A DNA stretch of 64,000 nt from Pectobacterium parmentieri (GCF_001742145.1 NZ_CP015749.1:1550001-1614000), one strand, 5' to 3'; counted from the first letter of the stretch, positions 49,788 to 59,006 are shown. The notes: a model not told the origin generated them from the sequence alone. A program made the numbers and translations.

Positions 49788-50834
49788 TTATAGCAGGGGC
49801 TTCGAACCACGCTGCCACCAACGTAGCATCAGGCGTTCTGCGGTATCGCCTGCGCTGCCCGTTAGGCGATCCAGCAGGCGTTTACGGCGCGTATAGCGCA
49901 CACTTAATACCTCATGGTTCGCCATTTCGGCAATGAGCAGGTCGTCACTGGTGCCGATAGCATCGATCAATCCCAAATCTTTCGCCTGCGTGCCAAACCA
50001 GTGCTCTCCTGTCGCAACTGAATCAATATCCAGCGATGGGCGCATCTGTTGCACAAAGTCTTTAAACAGCGTGTGCGTCACGTTCAGATCTTCGCGGAAT
50101 TTTTCACGGCCTTGCTCGGTATTCTCACCAAACAGCGTCAACGTGCGTTTAAATTCACCCGCGGTATGCAGTTCAACATCAATATCTTTGTTTTTCAGCA
50201 AACGGTGGAAGTTGGGAATTTGCGCCACGACACCAATAGATCCAACAATAGCAAAGGGAGCCGCTACAATACGATCGGCCACGCAGGCCATCATGTATCC
50301 ACCACTGGCGGCAACTTTATCTACGGAGACAGTCAACCGCACACCGCCTTGGCGCAGGCGCTGTAACTGCGACGCTGCCAGTCCATAGCCGTGTACCACA
50401 CCGCCAGGGCTTTCCAGACGCAGCAATACTTCATCTTTCGGTTTCGCCACGGCGAGCACGGCAGAGATCTCTTCACGCAGCGAACTGACTTCGCCTGCAT
50501 CCATACTGCCATTGAAATCGAGAACGTACAGGCACGGTTTTACACTTTTCTCTTCGCCACGCTTGGCACGCTGTTTATCTTGCTTCGCGGTTTCTTTTTC
50601 TTTCTTTTTTTCTTGTTTAGATAACAACTTGCGTTCAGTGTCGCTCATACAGGCTGTCTGCATTTCACGCTGAATTTCCTGATATTGCTCGCCCAAATTC
50701 GTGACCTGTAACTCACCTTTATGCTGGCGTTTACGTTGTGTCATCCCGAATGCCAGAACGACTAACGCACCAATAGCCACCACGATGGTGAGCACCTTAG
50801 CCAGGAATAAACCGTACAGAGAAAGTAATTCCAC
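49788..50834 (-). CDS. sohB: Inner-membrane peptidase SohB (S49 family)
   Basis: A 348-residue membrane-anchored serine peptidase with an N-terminal transmembrane helix (about residues 6-32), a charged lysine/glutamate-rich linker likely forming a coiled coil, and an S49 protease domain. The nucleophile serine is in DKVAASGGYMMACVAD; the fold marks LESPGGVVHGYG and GSIGVVAQIPNF flank it. GTG 50834 (V-ELLSLYGLFLA) aligns with the E. coli start and has AGGA upstream; the frame is open 17 codons earlier. Its substrates are not defined; in E. coli it is a multicopy suppressor of htrA. Confidence 0.93.
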   Translation of the reverse strand: MELLSLYGLFLAKVLTIVVAIGALVVLAFGMTQRKRQHKGELQVTNLGEQYQEIQREMQTACMSDTERKLLSKQEKKKEKETAKQDKQRAKRGEEKSVKPCLYVLDFNGSMDAGEVSSLREEISAVLAVAKPKDEVLLRLESPGGVVHGYGLAASQLQRLRQGGVRLTVSVDKVAASGGYMMACVADRIVAAPFAIVGSIGVVAQIPNFHRLLKNKDIDVELHTAGEFKRTLTLFGENTEQGREKFREDLNVTHTLFKDFVQQMRPSLDIDSVATGEHWFGTQAKDLGLIDAIGTSDDLLIAEMANHEVLSVRYTRRKRLLDRLTGSAGDTAERLMLRWWQRGSKPLL

Positions 50835-51192
50835 AAACACCGTCCTCATTGACTGAGCATTAATTAATATTGGCCTACCAGCCAACTATAGCGTTGACGT
50901 CACGCGCCATTCCCTTCCTATAACCTAACTGATGGCACACAATATGGCGATGTTATTCCTGCGGTTTCTCTATCTATTGCCGTTTTTTACAACAGTACAG
51001 AGGCAAATAGCGGTAGTCTCATTGAAAACATGCAACATTTGAGGCATAACACCCCCATTCACCCTGCCCGGATACGCCTTCACCTGACGTTCCGAACCGC
51101 ACGCCCCGACAGCTCACGTCGCGCCGATATGCTATGGCAGGTCTACTATCTAGAAGCGTGGTTATTTCGCGCCGCGGCATGAGGAATTCATT
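50835..51192. other. Divergent intergenic region between sohB and yciK
   Basis: These 358 bases hold no gene I can support and no clear repeat. Promoters for sohB (minus) and yciK-btuR (plus) are expected here. The ribosome site GAGGAA for yciK stands at 51181-51186. Confidence 0.5.
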
Positions 51193-51954
51193 GTGCATTA
51201 CCAGCCTAAAATCGATTTACTGCAAAACCGCATCATTCTGGTCACTGGTGCCGGAGATGGCATTGGCCGGGAAGCGGCGATGACCTACGCCCGTTACGGC
51301 GCTCACGTCATCTTATTAGGGCGGACGGAAAGTAAACTACAGGCGGTTAAGCAGCAGATCGAACAGGAACATCGTGCGACAGCACACGTTATTGTCTGCG
51401 ATATGTTGGCCTTATCCTCTGCACAGTGCTTTCAGTTGGCGGATGAACTGGCACAGGTTGTACCGCATCTGGATGGCGTACTCCACAACGCCGGATTGCT
51501 TGGAGAAGTTGCCCCTGTTGTACAGCAAACGCCTGAGATCTGGCATCAGGTTATGCAGGTTAACATCAACGCGACCTTTATGTTGACGCAAGCGCTGCTA
51601 CCCCTGCTATTGAAATCACCCTGCTCTTCTCTGGTTTTCACCAGTTCCAGCGTCGGTCGCGAAGGTCGCGCCAACTGGGGAGCCTATTCCGTATCCAAGT
51701 TCGCCACAGAAGGTTTGATGCAGGTACTGGCAGAAGAATATCGCTCACAAAATCTACGAGTGAACTGTATTAATCCCGGTGGTACGCGGACGGGAATGCG
51801 CGCAGCCGCTTTCCCCAACGAAGATCCAATGAAGCTGAAAACGCCGACAGATATCATGCCGCTGTATCTTTACCTGATGGGTGACGACAGCCGCCGCAAG
51901 ACGGGGATGAGTTTTGATGCACAGCCGGGTAGAAAAGCCGGTCCAGCCGAATAA
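51193..51954 (+). CDS. yciK: Short-chain dehydrogenase YciK
   Basis: A 253-residue SDR close to E. coli YciK. The cofactor loop is TGAGDGIG at residues 19-26, with LHNAG near 95, serine in VFTSSSVGR and the YSVSK pair (YxxxK) near residue 165. The C-terminal DDSRRKTGMSFDAQPGRK is typical. Substrate not established. It starts at GTG 51193 with GAGGAA upstream, and btuR follows after 17 bases, so they form an operon. Confidence 0.95.
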   Translation: MHYQPKIDLLQNRIILVTGAGDGIGREAAMTYARYGAHVILLGRTESKLQAVKQQIEQEHRATAHVIVCDMLALSSAQCFQLADELAQVVPHLDGVLHNAGLLGEVAPVVQQTPEIWHQVMQVNINATFMLTQALLPLLLKSPCSSLVFTSSSVGREGRANWGAYSVSKFATEGLMQVLAEEYRSQNLRVNCINPGGTRTGMRAAAFPNEDPMKLKTPTDIMPLYLYLMGDDSRRKTGMSFDAQPGRKAGPAE

Positions 51955-51971
51955 TAGAGAAGAGCACGAAT

Positions 51972-52562
51972 ATGAGCGATGAACGTCACCAGCAACGCCA
52001 ACAACGCCTGAAAGAAAAGGTCGATGCCCGCATCGCTGCCGCGAATGAAACGCGTGGCATTCTGATCGTCTTCACCGGTAACGGGAAAGGGAAAACGACG
52101 GCAGCATTTGGTACCGTCACACGGGCGATAGGCCACGGATTGCGAGCTGGCGTGATTCAGTTTATTAAAGGTGAATGGCCAAACGGTGAAAAAAATCTGC
52201 TACAACAACACGGTGTGGAATTTCAGGTGATGGCGACCGGTTTTACCTGGGATACGCAGAATCGCCAGACGGATACCACAGCAGCACAGAAGGTCTGGCA
52301 GGCAGGTAAACGGATGTTGACCGATCCACAGCTTGACCTCGTGGTATTAGATGAACTGACGTATATGATTAGCTACGATTATTTAAATTTAAGTGACGTT
52401 GTCACCACCTTAAAACAGCGCCCTGCTGGGCAGACCGTCATTATTACTGGGCGGGGTTGCCACCGTGATTTACTGGAAATGGCCGATACCGTGACAGAAA
52501 TGCGCCCGGTAAAGCATGCGTTTGATAACGGGATTCAGGCCCAGCAAGGAATTGACTGGTAG
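51972..52562 (+). CDS. btuR: Cob(I)alamin adenosyltransferase (BtuR/CobA type)
   Basis: A 196-residue enzyme that transfers the adenosyl group of ATP to cob(I)alamin or corrinoids, for cobalamin salvage. The P-loop is FTGNGKGKTTAAFG near residue 40; other marks are VIQFIKGEWPNGE, VLDELTYMISYDY and ITGRGCHRDLLEMADTVTEM. It belongs to the CobA family rather than PduO/EutT. Second gene of yciK-btuR; the terminator-like hairpin after it mainly serves rluB. Confidence 0.96.
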   Translation: MSDERHQQRQQRLKEKVDARIAAANETRGILIVFTGNGKGKTTAAFGTVTRAIGHGLRAGVIQFIKGEWPNGEKNLLQQHGVEFQVMATGFTWDTQNRQTDTTAAQKVWQAGKRMLTDPQLDLVVLDELTYMISYDYLNLSDVVTTLKQRPAGQTVIITGRGCHRDLLEMADTVTEMRPVKHAFDNGIQAQQGIDW

Positions 52563-52599
52563 TCTTTAGTCCTAATTACTAAAAGCAATAGAACCAAAT

Positions 52600-52624
52600 G
52601 AAAACGGGCAGCGAGACTGCCCGT
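52600..52624 (-). terminator. Terminator of rluB
   Basis: The perfect 8-bp stem ACGGGCAG/CTGCCCGT with a 5-base loop is followed on the minus strand by TTTTCATTT. It separates convergent btuR and rluB. Confidence 0.8.
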
Positions 52625-52644
52625 GAAGCGTATGGAGAAAAAGA

Positions 52645-53529
52645 TTAGCCGTTACGTTTCGGCTTTGGAGATGTGCGGCGCGCAGGAGCACTGCTGATCT
52701 GGCTGTGACGTTTTACCGCACGGCGGATCTGGTTCGCTTTCACCCGACGGCGTTCACGCTCAACCGGCAGCTTCGATACGGTTTCGGCCGGAAGTTGCAC
52801 TAACTCACGCAGATAGTTCAGTTGTTCCAGCGGCATTTCTGCCCAGCCACCGCGCGGAATACCTTTCGGCAACGTAATATCGCCGTAGCGCACGCGGATC
52901 AGGCGGCTAACCTGCACGCCAACGGCTTCCCACAGGCGGCGAACTTCACGGTTACGCCCCTCTGTCAGCGTCACGTTATACCACTGGTTCAGACCTTCAC
53001 CGCCCTGATAGCGGATAGTGCGGAACGCGGCAGGACCGTCTTCCAACTGTACGCCTTTACTCAGTTGCTTGATCTTTTCGTCATCAACCTCACCGAAGAC
53101 CCGCACGGCATATTCGCGCTCAACCTCACGGCTGGGGTGCATCAGGCGATTGGCCAATTCACCGTCGGTCGTGAACAGCAGCAGACCGGAGGTATTCACA
53201 TCCAGACGCCCTACTGCAACCCAACGGGAGCCCTGAATTTTCGGCAAACGGTCAAACACCGTTGGACGCCCATCAGGATCGTTGCGGGTACACAACTCGC
53301 CTTCTGGTTTGTAATACACCAGAACGCGACACACGGTTTCTTCGGTTTCCTTAACGGTAACCACATGACCATCAATACGGATTTTGGTGGCTTTCGTCAC
53401 TTCAACGCGATCGCCCAATGTGGCAACCTTACCGTCAACGCTGACGCGTCCAGCCTGAATGATACCTTCAATTTCGCGGCGTGAGCCATGTCCGGCGCGC
53501 GCCAGAACTTTTTGTAACTTTTCGCTCAT
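52645..53529 (-). CDS. rluB: 23S rRNA pseudouridine(2605) synthase RluB
   Basis: A 294-residue RsuA-family pseudouridine synthase modifying 23S rRNA U2605. The N-terminal S4 RNA-binding domain is at about residues 1-60 ([22 protein letters not shown]), the catalytic motif [23 protein letters not shown] holds the nucleophile aspartate, and the C-terminal tail is arginine/lysine-rich. ATG 53529 is the E. coli-like start with GAGG upstream; the frame is open 15 codons earlier. The family member is chosen by length and place next to yciO and btuR. Confidence 0.94.
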   Translation of the reverse strand: MSEKLQKVLARAGHGSRREIEGIIQAGRVSVDGKVATLGDRVEVTKATKIRIDGHVVTVKETEETVCRVLVYYKPEGELCTRNDPDGRPTVFDRLPKIQGSRWVAVGRLDVNTSGLLLFTTDGELANRLMHPSREVEREYAVRVFGEVDDEKIKQLSKGVQLEDGPAAFRTIRYQGGEGLNQWYNVTLTEGRNREVRRLWEAVGVQVSRLIRVRYGDITLPKGIPRGGWAEMPLEQLNYLRELVQLPAETVSKLPVERERRRVKANQIRRAVKRHSQISSAPARRTSPKPKRNG

Positions 53530-53690
53530 TGAGCAGCCTCTAGTGTCGCCTTCCCAGGCGTCGGGGGGAGTCATAACTGCTTATAAAATTCAGCAAGTTA
53601 CGTAAAAATCATGCCTAATATTCAACGCTGGCGCGATTATACCGATCTTCGCGCCATTTGTATTCTCATTGTTACCGCCCGTCGCAGTGC

Positions 53691-54311
53691 TTATAGGAAC
53701 GGCGTAACATCGCCAGTGCCTTCACGGGCGACGCGCGGTACGGATTCGGTCAAGTCGATAACCGTCGTTGGCTGTTGACCCAGGGAGCCGCCGTGGATAA
53801 TCAAATCCACCAATTTTCCCAATTCTTCCTGAATTTCTTCTGGATCGGATTCAGCAAAATCATTTCCCGGCAGCATCAGCGTTGTCGACATCAACGGTTC
53901 ATTCAGCGCGGCCAGCAGATCCAGTGCAATAGGATTAGACGGCACACGTAGGCCGATGGTTTTACGTTTTTCATTCATTAAACGACGGGGTACTTCTTTT
54001 GTCGCTTTTAGGATAAAGGTGTAATTACCTGGCGTATTATTTTTAATCAACCGGAAAGCCGAGTTATCAACATGGGCGTACGTCGATAGTTCGGATAGAT
54101 CGCGGCACATCAGCGTGAAGTTATGATCGCTACCCAGATCGCGAATGCGACAAATACGTTCCAACGCATTCTTTTCGCCCAGCATGCAGCCCAACGCATA
54201 GCCGGAATCCGTTGGGTAAACAATCACCCCACCTTTATGCAAAAATTCCACCGATTGGCTGATTAATCGTGGTTGCGGATTCTGCGGATGAATATAGAAG
54301 AACTGACTCAT
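53691..54311 (-). CDS. yciO: YciO/YrdC/Sua5 family protein YciO
   Basis: A 206-residue protein of the threonylcarbamoyl-AMP synthase-like family. Marks are KGGVIVYPTDSGYALGCMLG, LMCRDLSELSTYA, RTIGLRVPSN-type strand (KTIGLRVPSN) and the PTTVIDLT segment near the C-terminus. YciO has the fold of TsaC/YrdC but its role is not the main tRNA t6A synthesis in E. coli. GAGGT lies before the ATG. It stands between rluB and rnm as in E. coli. Confidence 0.93.
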   Translation of the reverse strand: MSQFFYIHPQNPQPRLISQSVEFLHKGGVIVYPTDSGYALGCMLGEKNALERICRIRDLGSDHNFTLMCRDLSELSTYAHVDNSAFRLIKNNTPGNYTFILKATKEVPRRLMNEKRKTIGLRVPSNPIALDLLAALNEPLMSTTLMLPGNDFAESDPEEIQEELGKLVDLIIHGGSLGQQPTTVIDLTESVPRVAREGTGDVTPFL

Positions 54312-54452
54312 GACCTACCTCGTGCGTCTGACATTGCGCGGCGTTGCTCATCCCACACCGCGTCATAGTGCAATAGGGTTATTATAGAACGTGTCGGTGG
54401 TAAAAGATTGTTATTTCATGAGATAGCGATGCCATTACGCGGTAATGTTCAG

Positions 54453-55337
54453 CTAATTTGCCAATAATGGATGATACCAAACCGGCTCGACGTCGGCAGG
54501 CAGCCATAGCTTACGCCCCAGCTCAATCCAGGCACAAGGCAGATGGAAATCCGATCCTTGCGACGCCATCAGGTTGAAATCACGCGCATAGCGAGCAAGC
54601 TGTGTCCGTTCATCCGGCGCCTGCTGGCACTGCGCGACCTCCATTGCGATCCCGCCACTTTCTGCAAACATGGCTAACAGGCGCTTTAGCCATTTGGCCG
54701 TCAGATCGTAGCGCCCCGGATGCGCTAACACTGACACACCACCAGATTGATGGATCGCCTCAATCGCTTGTGGAATGGTGCACCACTGCGGTGGCACGTA
54801 GCCGATTTTGCCTTTCGCCAGATATTTTTTGAACACTTGATTCATGTTCGTCGCGATGCCCAGTTCGATCATATAACGCGCAAAATGCGCCCGTGTAATT
54901 TGACCTCCCGTTGCCAGACGCTGTGCACCAGCCAACGCATCGGGAATACGGGATTTTTCCAGCCGAGTCGCGATCTGTTCCGCACGACTCTGCCGGTTAT
55001 CCGCCTGCTGTTGGAGCAATCCACTTAACGCAGGATGGGCAATATCCATCCCCAATCCGACAATATGGATCTCATGATTTTCCCACAACGTGGAGATCTC
55101 CACGCCGGGAATTAGTCTCAGCGGCAACCCATGTTGTGCAATCGCATTCCGTGCTTCTCCGAGCCCGGCGGTCGTGTCGTGGTCGGTAATAGCCAGCACG
55201 CTCACCCGCATGTCTACCGCCCGACTGACCAACGCCGTCGGCGTTAAAAGGCCATCAGACGCCGTGGTATGGCTATGCAAGTCATAAAGTGGGAATGACG
55301 ATATCGGTTGAGAATCTTCTGGCACAAGCCTATCCAT
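54453..55337 (-). CDS. rnm: PHP-domain 5'-3' exoribonuclease RNase AM (TrpH/YciV)
   Basis: About 294 residues of the PHP metallo-phosphoesterase family. Metal ligands are visible in DLHSHTTASDG, ITDHDTT, PGVEIST, VLAHPGRYDL and SQGSDFH. E. coli RNase AM matures the 5' ends of rRNAs and degrades short RNA ends, and also cleaves 3',5'-bisnucleotides. No strong Shine-Dalgarno is seen; ATG 55337 is chosen over a TTG two codons upstream. In E. coli it lies directly next to trpL-trpE; here two extra genes intervene. Confidence 0.93.
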   Translation of the reverse strand: MDRLVPEDSQPISSFPLYDLHSHTTASDGLLTPTALVSRAVDMRVSVLAITDHDTTAGLGEARNAIAQHGLPLRLIPGVEISTLWENHEIHIVGLGMDIAHPALSGLLQQQADNRQSRAEQIATRLEKSRIPDALAGAQRLATGGQITRAHFARYMIELGIATNMNQVFKKYLAKGKIGYVPPQWCTIPQAIEAIHQSGGVSVLAHPGRYDLTAKWLKRLLAMFAESGGIAMEVAQCQQAPDERTQLARYARDFNLMASQGSDFHLPCAWIELGRKLWLPADVEPVWYHPLLAN

Positions 55338-55442
55338 TAACAAGAATCATACGAAGGCCGCATGATGCCATTAATGAGAAGAAAAAGGTAATTATCATCC
55401 ATGCCGATACAGGCCTTTTTATCTGCTTTTCCCAGTGAAATT

Positions 55443-57275
55443 TTAAGATGCTCCCGCAGTACGTAAATTATTCTCCAATAGGGAAGACACAAACAGCGCA
55501 CATAAGAAATTTAGCCCTTGAACAAAACATACGATCCCTGTAAGAAAAACAAAATCATTATAGCCAGAATGATTTCCCGATAATAAGTAAAATGAGTAAA
55601 AGAAGAAAACCCCACTCATTATCACTTCTGTTTTTGATGCCAAAAACGCACGTTTAATACTCTTTGAATTTTCAAATTTATTCGTTCTATCCCATTTTAT
55701 TGAAATGCCGAATAGTGGCGATATGACCCCACAAATAAAAGTCCACTCTAACGCCCTAGCCATAATACCATGATAAAGAACAGGAAGAATTCTGGTGCAA
55801 TTAAATAATCTAAAATAGGCCATTTTCTCAACAAAGCTCCCCATCAACATACACAAAGAGAATATCACCATTTCATACGGTATCGATAAGTTAACATCCC
55901 CACTCAACAAAAAGATGCTCACCATTACCATGACGTGGAGTGAAATTAGTGAAAAAACGGGTTTCATTCTCGATGTGCTATGCCTGATTTCCATTATCTT
56001 TTGATTGAGCGTCATTTTATTTTCACTGGAAAATCCGAGGTACAGACGCCAATGTTTAAGTAATTGTTGAACGGGGCCAGCCGTCCATCTCATTTGTTGT
56101 TTTTTCATATCAGAAAACGTTGTAGGGATCAGCCCTCTCCCTACTGTATCAGCAAATACATACCCAACATGTCCCTGAGCATGCATTCTTACGGCAAGTT
56201 CGGAATCTTCTGTCAGAGCAGTTTCATCCCATCCCCCGACCTTCTCCAATATATTCTTTCTCAAGATACACATTGTCCCGACGGTAAATGCAGAGTTTAT
56301 TTCTGTATATGATGGCAATTCTATTTTATGGAACAGCACCCAAAAGTAATAGGCCCCCTCCATAACGTGACTTGATTGATAATTGTAGTAATCGTGGCTC
56401 GTCTGAACAAAACCGACATTTTCATCTTTAAAAATTTCGACATATCGCCGAATGAAATCCGGTTCAATGATATAATCCGCATCAATCACAGCGATCAATT
56501 CAGTATCGGATGATGTAATATTTAATGCATAATTCAGCGCTCCAGCCTTTGCTCCGCTCAGCACAGGAACATGATGAAATTTAAATTTACCTCCCAACAT
56601 GTCACAGTGTTTTTCCACTGGCCTCCACAACGCTTCATCCTGAGTATTATTATCTATGACGATAACCTCATAGTTATCGTAATCTAATTCTAGGATACTA
56701 TTCAGTGTAGTAATCACTATTTCAGGCGGTTCTGAATAGCAAGGTAGATGAATGGTGACTTTGGGTGAGCAGACACGACTAACAGTCTGGACATGTGTCA
56801 GTTTTTTGTTTATTTTAAAATCAAGGTAAAATAACGCGTTTTGAGAAAATGGAGAGTAATAAAATGAATAAACAGAAGTTACTGTTGAAAATAAAACCAG
56901 AGCAATAAAAATATTTTGAAAACCATGTCCTACAAATATCTCATAAAAAGAAAGAGCATAGCTAAGCATACATAGAAATAACGTGACATTAATCGCGGCA
57001 AGCCCTGTACCAAGCGACGTTAGCAGACCTGAGTATATCGACCACGCGAAAGAGATAACACCTCCAATAAAAAATAGCCCTACAAAATAAATAATCGACC
57101 ACGATGACAGGATTGATGCCGTCATAAATAATAGAAAAAAGGTTAACATCAACACGCTGATTTTTACATTACTACTTCTTTTTGAAAAAACATAAAGTAA
57201 TACAGACCTCAGAATCACTAAAAAAGAAGAAACATACAAAATCTCGTTTCTATCAATAGAGATAAATTCAATCAT
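55443..57275 (-). CDS. Membrane-bound processive family 2 glycosyltransferase
   Basis: A 610-residue protein: four or five N-terminal hydrophobic segments up to about residue 140, a cytosolic GT-A domain (170-410), then more membrane segments. It has the full set of processive GT2 residues: D208 in VIDNN, DAD 265-267, TED 355-357 and QQMRW 393-397. This is the pattern of cellulose, hyaluronan, curdlan and beta-1,3-glucan synthases, so UDP-sugar polymerisation with export through the membrane is likely. No PilZ domain, bcsB or other export partner is present. It is much richer in A+T than rnm or trp, uses different codons, and has a weak ribosome site. The product is unknown. Confidence 0.85.
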   Translation of the reverse strand: MIEFISIDRNEILYVSSFLVILRSVLLYVFSKRSSNVKISVLMLTFFLLFMTASILSSWSIIYFVGLFFIGGVISFAWSIYSGLLTSLGTGLAAINVTLFLCMLSYALSFYEIFVGHGFQNIFIALVLFSTVTSVYSFYYSPFSQNALFYLDFKINKKLTHVQTVSRVCSPKVTIHLPCYSEPPEIVITTLNSILELDYDNYEVIVIDNNTQDEALWRPVEKHCDMLGGKFKFHHVPVLSGAKAGALNYALNITSSDTELIAVIDADYIIEPDFIRRYVEIFKDENVGFVQTSHDYYNYQSSHVMEGAYYFWVLFHKIELPSYTEINSAFTVGTMCILRKNILEKVGGWDETALTEDSELAVRMHAQGHVGYVFADTVGRGLIPTTFSDMKKQQMRWTAGPVQQLLKHWRLYLGFSSENKMTLNQKIMEIRHSTSRMKPVFSLISLHVMVMVSIFLLSGDVNLSIPYEMVIFSLCMLMGSFVEKMAYFRLFNCTRILPVLYHGIMARALEWTFICGVISPLFGISIKWDRTNKFENSKSIKRAFLASKTEVIMSGVFFFYSFYLLSGNHSGYNDFVFLTGIVCFVQGLNFLCALFVSSLLENNLRTAGAS

Positions 57276-57701
57276 AAATAAAATCCATTAAAAAACCGTT
57301 GCAATATCCAGGAAGGAGATGATTTACACCATAATGTGATGATATCACTGCGCCACCTGAATACGGATAACCACCATGGTTAATGAAAAATTAGTATCTT
57401 ATTATTAAATTTATTATAAATAGCAAACAGTGACATTAATTTGACTATCTATGTCAAAAAAACCTTCCACAGATAGCCATGTTTAATGGTGACATCATTT
57501 TGTCATTAAATGACATTTTTGCTACATTAAACTTCATATCATGACTTCATTTGGCACATGAGACACGCCGCAAGCAATTCGAGTTTCAGCACAAACCGTT
57601 AGCATTTTTAACAACTCGAAGCATTATCAACTTAGATCTAACAAACATGCGCATTGAAGCGTAAAAAGTATATAAGACAATAAAACAAGGAGTGTGGTGA
57701 T
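57276..57701. other. AT-rich divergent control region of the glycosyltransferase/AraC pair
   Basis: No gene is seen in these 426 bases. They separate the divergent glycosyltransferase and regulator genes and hold a cluster of TGACAT/TGTCA motifs (listed separately). AAGGAG at 57687-57692 is the ribosome site of the regulator. Confidence 0.6.
57431..57515. promoter_or_regulatory. Cluster of TGACAT / TGTCA motifs with a perfect palindrome
   Basis: The perfect dyad TGTCATT-A-AATGACA lies at 57501-57515. Further TGACAT copies are at 57431 and 57490, and TGTCA at 57452. Such repetition between a regulator gene and its divergent neighbour suggests operator sites for that regulator, or for a global silencer. 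No binding is known; this is a reading of the sequence only. Confidence 0.5.
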
Positions 57702-58739
57702 ATGTATTTAATAAGAGTAAAACATATAGAAAAATTAGAAGGCATGTTAAAGAAAGAAGGGGTAAACCTAGATTCACTATCAAGAAGCACAACAACACAT
57801 AGCAAAAACGAAGAAAGTAACAACGAATTCACCAGTGTTTATCACATTCAAAAATTGCTTAACATTGCCTATACCGAACGAGAAAGAGAAAGTTTTGGCT
57901 TACTTCTTTATGAATACTTTCACCCAAGTGATTATGATGTCGTTAATTATATAATGATGAGTAGTAAAAATCTATTGCATGCACTTGAGTGCCTTTGCCG
58001 TTTTTCTCGACTATTGTACAGCGGTTGTCAGTTAAAATTAGATAAGAAAAATACAAACACATACTGTATAGAGTTTAATTATCTATATCCAAAAGATAAA
58101 AACACGGAACTTGTACGTCAATTTCACGAGTTATCGACTGCCAGTTTACTGGCTTATTTACAATGGCTCGCGAGTGATAATTTCACTCACTTTTCTTCCA
58201 TGGAGTTTAGTTATCCGGAACCCTGTAGAATAAACAAATATGAAACACTATTCGCTTGTCCAATGACCTTTGGTACACATAAAAATTGTGTTTATCTGAA
58301 TGCAGAGACATTGTTAATACCATTGGCCACTTCAAATTCGTCACTTTTTAAGTTGCATGAAAAACATGCAACCTACTTAATAGATATGCTGTTTAATAAA
58401 ACAATAAAGAGCCGAGTAAGAGACAGTATAAGTAAAAAACTGGAAGCCGGTTCATGCAATATTCATTCTGTAGCCTCTGACCTTTTTATGACACCACGGA
58501 CGTTGCAGAGGCGTCTGGATGAGGAAGGCACCTATTTCAAGGATATTCTTGAGGAAGTCAAAATGAATCTTGCAGAATATTATCTCATCTACAGTCAATA
58601 TTCTTTGTCTCACATTGCTGAGTTGGTTGGGTATAAAGAACCCAGTAGCTTCCATCGCGCATGCCTTCGCTGGTTCAGGTCATCCCCTCGGCTCTTTCGT
58701 GACACCGGTGGCAAGAACGTAGATCTGCCCATGAAATGA
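57702..58739 (+). CDS. AraC-family regulator with N-terminal arabinose-binding-like domain
   Basis: A 345-residue regulator. Residues about 30-220 resemble the Arabinose_bd-type effector domain (PF12625) found in OruR-like regulators, and residues about 240-335 form the AraC DNA-binding domain (NIHSVASDLFMTPRTLQRRLDEEGTYF and LSHIAELVGYKEPSSFHRACLRWF), the second HTH well conserved. AAGGAG nine bases before the ATG gives a confident start. The gene is AT-rich like the glycosyltransferase it faces, so the two were probably acquired together and the regulator likely controls the synthase. The ligand is unknown. Confidence 0.88.
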   Translation: MYLIRVKHIEKLEGMLKKEGVNLDSLSRSTTTHSKNEESNNEFTSVYHIQKLLNIAYTERERESFGLLLYEYFHPSDYDVVNYIMMSSKNLLHALECLCRFSRLLYSGCQLKLDKKNTNTYCIEFNYLYPKDKNTELVRQFHELSTASLLAYLQWLASDNFTHFSSMEFSYPEPCRINKYETLFACPMTFGTHKNCVYLNAETLLIPLATSNSSLFKLHEKHATYLIDMLFNKTIKSRVRDSISKKLEAGSCNIHSVASDLFMTPRTLQRRLDEEGTYFKDILEEVKMNLAEYYLIYSQYSLSHIAELVGYKEPSSFHRACLRWFRSSPRLFRDTGGKNVDLPMK

Positions 58740-58794
58740 CATACCGATGCCCTCTATCGTTTAAAGCATGGATAAAATAATCCTATTGAAGGTG

Positions 58795-58828
58795 TTGACA
58801 TTTTATCGACGAACCAGTTAACTAGTAC
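58795..58828 (+). promoter_or_regulatory. trp promoter and TrpR operator
   Basis: The -35 TTGACA (58795-58800) and -10 TTAACT (58818-58823) are 17 bases apart. GAACCAGTTAACTAGTAC at 58811-58828 overlaps the -10 and differs from the E. coli trp operator at a single base. Tryptophan-bound TrpR should block initiation here. Confidence 0.95.
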
Positions 58829-58880
58829 ACAAGCTCAGCGCGCAGATATTAATCGGTACACAAACAGCGAGATGATGATC

Positions 58881-58943
58881 ATGGCAATGCAGAAAACGAT
58901 GAAACATGGTTGGTGGCGTTCTTCCCTATCGCGGGTGGACTAA
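58881..58943 (+). CDS. trpL: trp operon leader peptide
   Basis: A 20-codon frame, MAMQKTMKHGWWRSSLSRVD, with tandem Trp codons at 58911-58916 in the HGWWR context shared by enteric trpL peptides. In-frame ATGs at 58872, 58875, 58887 and 58899 are alternative starts; no clear Shine-Dalgarno decides, though GCGAG stands nine bases before 58881. Ribosome stalling at the Trp codons controls the attenuator downstream. At 20 to 23 residues it is longer than the 14-residue E. coli peptide. Confidence 0.85.
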   Translation: MAMQKTMKHGWWRSSLSRVD

Positions 58944-58981
58944 TCACGCATCGCTGTTATCACACATGCAGATATTCCCAG

Positions 58982-59006
58982 ACCCGCTTAACTAAGCGGG
59001 TTTTTT
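58982..59006 (+). terminator. trp attenuator
   Basis: The stem ACCCGCTTA/TAAGCGGGT with a 2-base centre is followed by six T at 59001-59006. GCGGGT at 58931-58936, within the end of trpL, is exactly complementary to ACCCGC and can form the competing antiterminator when the ribosome stalls at 58911-58916. Confidence 0.93.

Noticed and set aside
53001..53484. A long plus-strand frame (from 52822) opposite rluB
   Set aside because: Antisense shadow of the conserved RsuA-family gene, without family match or ribosome site.
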